From Nageia nagi (taxonomy: Eukaryota > Pinophyta), in contig JBITNC010000001.1 in assembly GCA_050084985.1 (NCBI GenBank), positions 14,446,001-14,510,000 on the forward strand: a stretch of 64,000 nucleotides of DNA, in the 5' to 3' direction. Shown here in pieces: positions 59,800 to 64,000 of this stretch (position 1 is the stretch's first letter; the number at the start of each line of letters is the position of its first letter). Under the pieces are notes generated by a model. That model worked only from the letters and a program-made list of their open reading frames with translations, was not told where the DNA came from and ran no database searches. Both the position numbers and the translations under genes were made by a program.

Positions 59800-62583
59800 A
59801 TGGTTCAAACTAGAAGTATGACTACTAAGAAAATGTGAGGATACCCATTTGAAATATAGGAAATAGATTCAAACAACATGGATTTGATAGAGTATTCAGT
59901 TAGGAGGCCACCTCCTTTAGATGAATCAGATCCATGGGTAGTTCGTTATGAAAGTAAGGATTGGGATTATGATCAATCTAGATTGCAAAGACAAAGTATA
60001 GAAGATATTACTACTAAGACTAGAATGCAAGTGTTAGATGAAGAGTTAATTGAAATTCATCATTGCCTAGCTAATCATAGGGCTATTCCTAGGACATCTT
60101 CTAATTTACTCGGAGATGTTGAAAAACTAAATCATAGACGTGATAACTTAGAAATTGATGAGGATAAATCTTAGGTTAAAACCATAATGGTACCAGAGAT
60201 TGAGCCATATAAAGTTAAATATGACAGATTCATTCGTCTATTATCAGACGGTCAAAAGGTTAGTTCTTTAATCTGAAAAGAGGGATCTCCTTTTTCTCAT
60301 AAATCTCTCAAATTAGGAAAAAATGAAGTATCAATACCTATGAGTAATTTATCCCAAAGAGCTCCTTCAATAAAGCAAATGGAGAAATCTTATTCTTCAA
60401 AGGGAGAATTACATAGAAGGACATCTAAGTACAAAATAGAAGAGATACCTTCTTATGAAGAACTAGAAGAACAACGATTATGTAAAATAAAAGCTGGTCA
60501 AAAATTCATGAAAACATATGCTGATGATATTAAAAAGGCTTCAAAGATGCAATATCTTCTAAAATAAGTTGATGAATTCATTAAAATTCAAGAACAAGAA
60601 AATAAATTAAAAGAAATGGAAGATAAACTTCTTAGAGATATAAAGAAATTCATAGAACAAGAACAAGAAAATAAAGAAAGAAATGAGTTCCTAGAACAAG
60701 AAAAGAAAAGACTTCATAAAGAGCATGAGATTCAACTTCGTTTACAGGAATTACAACTTAAAGAATTAGAGAATGAAAAAATAAAAAGAGAACAATATCT
60801 ACGTATGGAGAAAGAAAAACAAAGACAGTGGGATGAATATCAAAAAATAAAGAATTTGAAATCGAAAACTCCTAAAGGAAGTCAAATACAAAGATATCGA
60901 GATCCTTATTTAGACAAACAAGAAGCAATGGATAGAGAGACAGCCATTTTATTACAAAAGGAGATGGATAAAGAACTAAAACTACAAAAATTATATGATA
61001 AACAAAAGCAAGATTTCATTAAAAGTTGGGTTGAACAAACCCAAAATCAAACAAGACAACCTAATTACAAAGGAAAAGATCTATATGGAAAAGGGATATC
61101 CCAAAGACCTCCTAGAATACCTATTTTGTGATGACATTCACCTCTTAAAATATTGCCTCCACCACTATCAGAGTTTCCTTCTGACTATGAGTCTTACATT
61201 TCAAGATCAATTTCGGAAAAGGATTTGAATACTCGAAGATATCATAGACACACTCAAGGTCATAGAACCAATAAAGAATTAGAAGACTTTATGAAGGATT
61301 TTATAAATCAAGAAATGAATGTTCAAGGACTTCAAAAGTTAAATTATAACAACATTTGCAATGAACCTATCCATCCAAGTGTTCTAAAAAAGAAACTACC
61401 ATTTAGGTTTGAATTTCCTAAAATAGAATCATTTAAAGGAAGAGAAGACCCCAAAGAACATTTGAGAAAATTTACATTCTCTAGTTATTAGATAGCCAAT
61501 GATGACTCATTAATGTTACGTATATTTCCTATGACACTTGCAAGCCAAGCTTTGGATTGGTATAATAGTTTACCTATGCATAGTTTATATATGTTCGAAC
61601 AATTGGCTAATCAATTTCTTAAACATTTTAGAATCAATATTAAAGAAAGATCTTCAATTATTGATCTTACAAGATTGCAACAATTTCCTGATGAAACTAT
61701 ACAAGATTACATCTCAAGATGGTAGGCTATACTCACTAGTATGCCTTATACAATACCATAAGAGGAATTGGTTAAATTATTTAGTCAAAGTTGTTTAATA
61801 CCAATAGCTAGTGTTCTCTAAATTCAACAACATAAAACTTTTGAAGAAGCTATGGCTCAGGTAGTATTTATAGAAAGAGTTAAAATTCAAGATGGAGAAC
61901 TAAAGCTCAAGAAAAAAGAATACAAAAAGGGTAACCAATATGAAAATAGTATTAAACAACCACAAAACAATCAAATAGCTATGACAAAAGATCTTGTTCA
62001 AGATTCAAAAATCAAAGAAAATGTTGAACCTAAGCCTAAAAGAAATTTTACCCCATTAGCAGAACCATTAGCCGAAATACTTAAAAAATTATGTGATAAT
62101 GGTATGATTAGATTATTGAATATAAAACCTAAAAATCCTAATGCTAAGGGAAGCAAATGGTATAAGGAAAATGAATTTTGTGCTTATCATAGACAAAAAA
62201 GACATAATACAAATAGATGTCGAACTTTACAACATAAAATTCAAGACTTGATAGATAGTCGAAAAATAGATGTGGATAATCCTGTTGTGCCTTCAAATCA
62301 AAATTTAGGGATATATCAAAACCCCTTACCTTCACATCAGGCTAACAATGTAGCAACCATTCCAAACCAAATGAACTATACATGGAATAATAAGGATACA
62401 CCATTTATAGGGACTATAGATGATTCAATACATATGATTGGTATAGCTACAAGAGCATAACAATATCAGAATAAATAGGATAATCCATGAAAAAATCAAT
62501 CGATATCAAACCTAATTAATATACAACCTATACCTCCTCCACAACAACCTAAAGTTTCGATAAAAGGTGCTCTTCAACGATAA
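59800..62583 (+). pseudogene. E5 gag
   Basis: Start chosen at ATG 59800 (MVQTRSMTTKK), a usual Tat Gag opening. One frame throughout with 15 stops and no frameshift. N-terminal domain, then a long coiled coil (60590-60870; e.g. LLRDIKKFIEQEQENKER and LQLKELENEKIKREQYL), a linker, then the capsid part: PFRFEFPKIESFKGREDPKE, ASQALDWYNSLPMHSLYMFE, LTRLQQFPDETIQDYISRW. The zinc knuckle CAYHRQKRHNTNRC is at 62178-62219. Stop codons often fall where E3 has Gln (for example TAA at 61759 against PQEELVK in E3), consistent with C>T decay. Confidence 0.87.
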
Positions 62584-62589
62584 TTAAAA

Positions 62590-63582
62590 ATGTCTCCAGT
62601 TAAAATGACCTTATTTGAATTATTACAACAGTTTGAGAGTTATAGGGAGGCTATGAATCAAATTCTACAAGAAATTCAAGTGGATATTAGTAACCCCGAT
62701 AATTTTATTTCAATAGTTGAAAGTTTGAGGATATCTCAACAACCTAGTATCACCTTCTACGAACAAGAAAAATTAAATAATGATGGACTAGGTAGACTTG
62801 ATCCACCTTTACATATAATTGGTAAAGTAGATGGGAAATTATTTAAAATAATTCTGATAGATGAAGGTTCGGATATAAATATAATTTTAGATGTTGCATA
62901 CAAAAATTTGAATTTATCAGATTCACTTATCTTAGCTCCTTCTTTACAAATTAGGGCATTTAATGATGCAGTGTGTTCAACTTTAGGATCAATAGTGCTA
63001 CCGATTATAGTAGGGGCTAAAACCATTCAAACTTTATTACATATAATTGAAGGAAATATTATACAATACAACATTCTTTTAGGACATCCATGGATTAGAG
63101 AAATGCAATGTGTTCCATCAACTTATCATGGATGTTTAAAATACATCTACAAAGATAAAGTTCATTGTGTGTTTAAGGATCCAGATCCTTACTCACATTG
63201 TAATTTAATTTTTGATCCAAATAAAGTGACCTTACCATCTCCTAATTTATCAACTATATTGATGAATAAAAATGTGAATAAATCTGAAGTCATAAAAGAA
63301 AAAGGTGATATAGTTATACAAGATAAAGATACTTGGGAAAAAGTTGCTAGAGCTTTAGATGAAAAGTATGGAGCTTCTTCATCAAAACAAGTAAATACTA
63401 CATCTAATAATGACTCATCCAATGTATATCCAGTAAAAGTTAAATTAAGGGATTTAGGGATGGAAGAATATGACATAGATGATGTGGTATTTAACATACC
63501 TTCATCACAAGAAGTGGGTAAAGTATCCAACTCACCTAGTGTAATTGGACAAATAGTGCCTTTAGGAGAAGTACCTAATTAG
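62590..63582 (+). pseudogene. E5 protease and linker
   Basis: A 330-codon stretch without stops, in frame with gag. ESYREAMNQILQEIQVDIS, LDPPLHIIGKVDGKLFKIIL, then the active-site segment LIDEGSDINII (Asp-x-Gly-Ser kept), PSLQIRAFNDAVCSTLGSIV, IVGAKTIQTLLHIIEG, NILLGHPWIREMQCVPSTYH and GCLKYIYKDK, the aspartic protease of Tat elements (ILGRxWxHxxxxxPSTxHxxLKF). The linker that follows is polar, then DLGMEEYDIDDVVFNIPSSQ. The piece itself could be folded, but it is bounded by stops on both sides. Confidence 0.88.
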
Positions 63583-64000
63583 ACGATGTTCATTTATGCG
63601 GAGATAGTGGATCCTATGTCAATAATACCCAATCAAACATATGAAGGAAATTTCAATAATGATATGAAATATTTATCGCCATGTTCAAGAACATTTGTCT
63701 TAAACTATTTTAACAAATGTAATTGGCAAGGATGAGGATTGGGTCGATATGAATAGGGTCCATGAGAAATAATTGAATTACAATACCAAGATCCCACTGA
63801 TAAAAGTGGATTAGGTTATCAAAATAAATGTGAAAATCTTGCTAAATTGGAAAATTTAGGATAAGAGAATTTGTATTATAATGAAGAAATTTTAGAGAAA
63901 GAATCCATAGTACAAGAAATTGTTGATATAAGAGAAGGACAATTAAATGAAATGGATGTCTTAGAAGGTGTCAAAACGCTCTTTATTAATAATATTGAGC
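63583..64000 (+). pseudogene. E5 G-patch region, running off the window
   Basis: Same frame as gag and protease. NYFNKCNWQG.GLGRYE.GP, then GLGYQNKCE, colinear with E3 29130-29000 where the stop positions are His, Lys and Arg. Stops in E5 are TGA 63733, TAG 63754, TGA 63763 and TAA 63862. After this an acidic linker continues to the window edge, and RT would follow. Confidence 0.7.

Larger units (their letters stand above)
57099..64000 (+). mobile_element. E5: Ty3/gypsy Tat-like element, 3' part beyond the window
   Basis: 5' LTR (57099-57949), Tat-type primer site, 1.8-kb leader, then gag, protease and G-patch in a single frame up to the window end. It is related to E3 in LTR start, primer site, leader repeats and proteins, but the LTRs are otherwise quite different, so it is a separate family. 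RT and later parts lie outside. Target duplication cannot be checked. Confidence 0.87.

Noticed and set aside
62757-63530. Minus-strand ORFs of 89 and 113 codons in E5
   Set aside because: They lie opposite the well supported protease frame and show no motif of their own.
1-64000. tRNA, rRNA or small RNA genes
   Set aside because: No sequence with tRNA A/B boxes in a foldable arrangement and no rRNA similarity was seen. The tRNA-like strings are retroelement primer sites only.

Overview
This window is intergenic DNA from a plant nuclear genome, most likely a seed plant with a large, AT-rich, methylated genome. I see no intact host gene, no rRNA or tRNA gene, no CRISPR array and nothing prokaryotic. 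Almost every recognisable stretch is a decayed LTR retrotransposon, and the elements are stacked inside one another. The plant signs are the Ty1/copia and Ty3/gypsy lineages present: a chromodomain chromovirus, and Tat-like elements with a second RNase H, a G-patch and a plant-mobile-domain accessory gene. Primer sites of the plant Met-initiator and TGGCGC/TGGCA types, and stop codons mostly of the CAG>TAG, CAA>TAA and CGA>TGA kind, point the same way.

Layout. (1) 1-2390: flank with an old copia RNase H tail near 600. (2) A Ty1/copia element runs from 2391 to 55704 (target duplication ATAAT) and is the outermost recognisable layer. Its gag was hit by a ~660-bp inverted-repeat element (2881-3543) and by a very large Ty3/gypsy element, here called E1 (3795-52110). 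(3) E1 has 1.8-kb LTRs and carries three further insertions. G1, a chromovirus (4532-10550, duplication CCTAG), sits in its 5' LTR. E2, an internally deleted gag-only relative (12326-16852), sits in its gag. E3, a minus-strand Tat-like element (17831-35596), sits between its gag and protease. (4) After E3, E1 resumes with protease, an RNase H placed before the reverse transcriptase (RT), RT, a second RNase H, integrase, and a long accessory reading frame (39985-43140) with a coiled coil; its likely C-terminus is at 49.8-50.26 kb. The 43.1-49.6 kb stretch between is unresolved. (5) The copia element resumes at 52111 with gag end, protease, integrase, RT and RNase H, and closes with its 3' LTR at 55499-55704. 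(6) 55710-57098 holds another copia tail and an unrecognised minus-strand open frame. (7) E5 (57099 to the window end) is a plus-strand relative of E3, cut by the window edge. It is the best preserved coding unit here: gag, protease and G-patch in one reading frame interrupted only by stop codons.

How the parts relate. The nesting order gives relative ages: copia first, then E1, then G1, E2 and E3. The 3' LTR of E1 keeps the unoccupied version of the site that G1 hit in the 5' LTR, which fixes the G1 boundaries. E1 and E2 share a primer-site type and related Gag, so E2 may have depended on an E1-like partner. E3 and E5 share primer site, repeated leader, Gag zinc knuckle, protease and G-patch, so each helps to read the other. 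The most notable signal is in the E2 LTR: five tandem units each carry a TGATGTCA or TGACATCA site, and the two LTRs often show the alternative form at the same position. That implies an ancestral palindromic TGACGTCA array that has since lost its CpGs.
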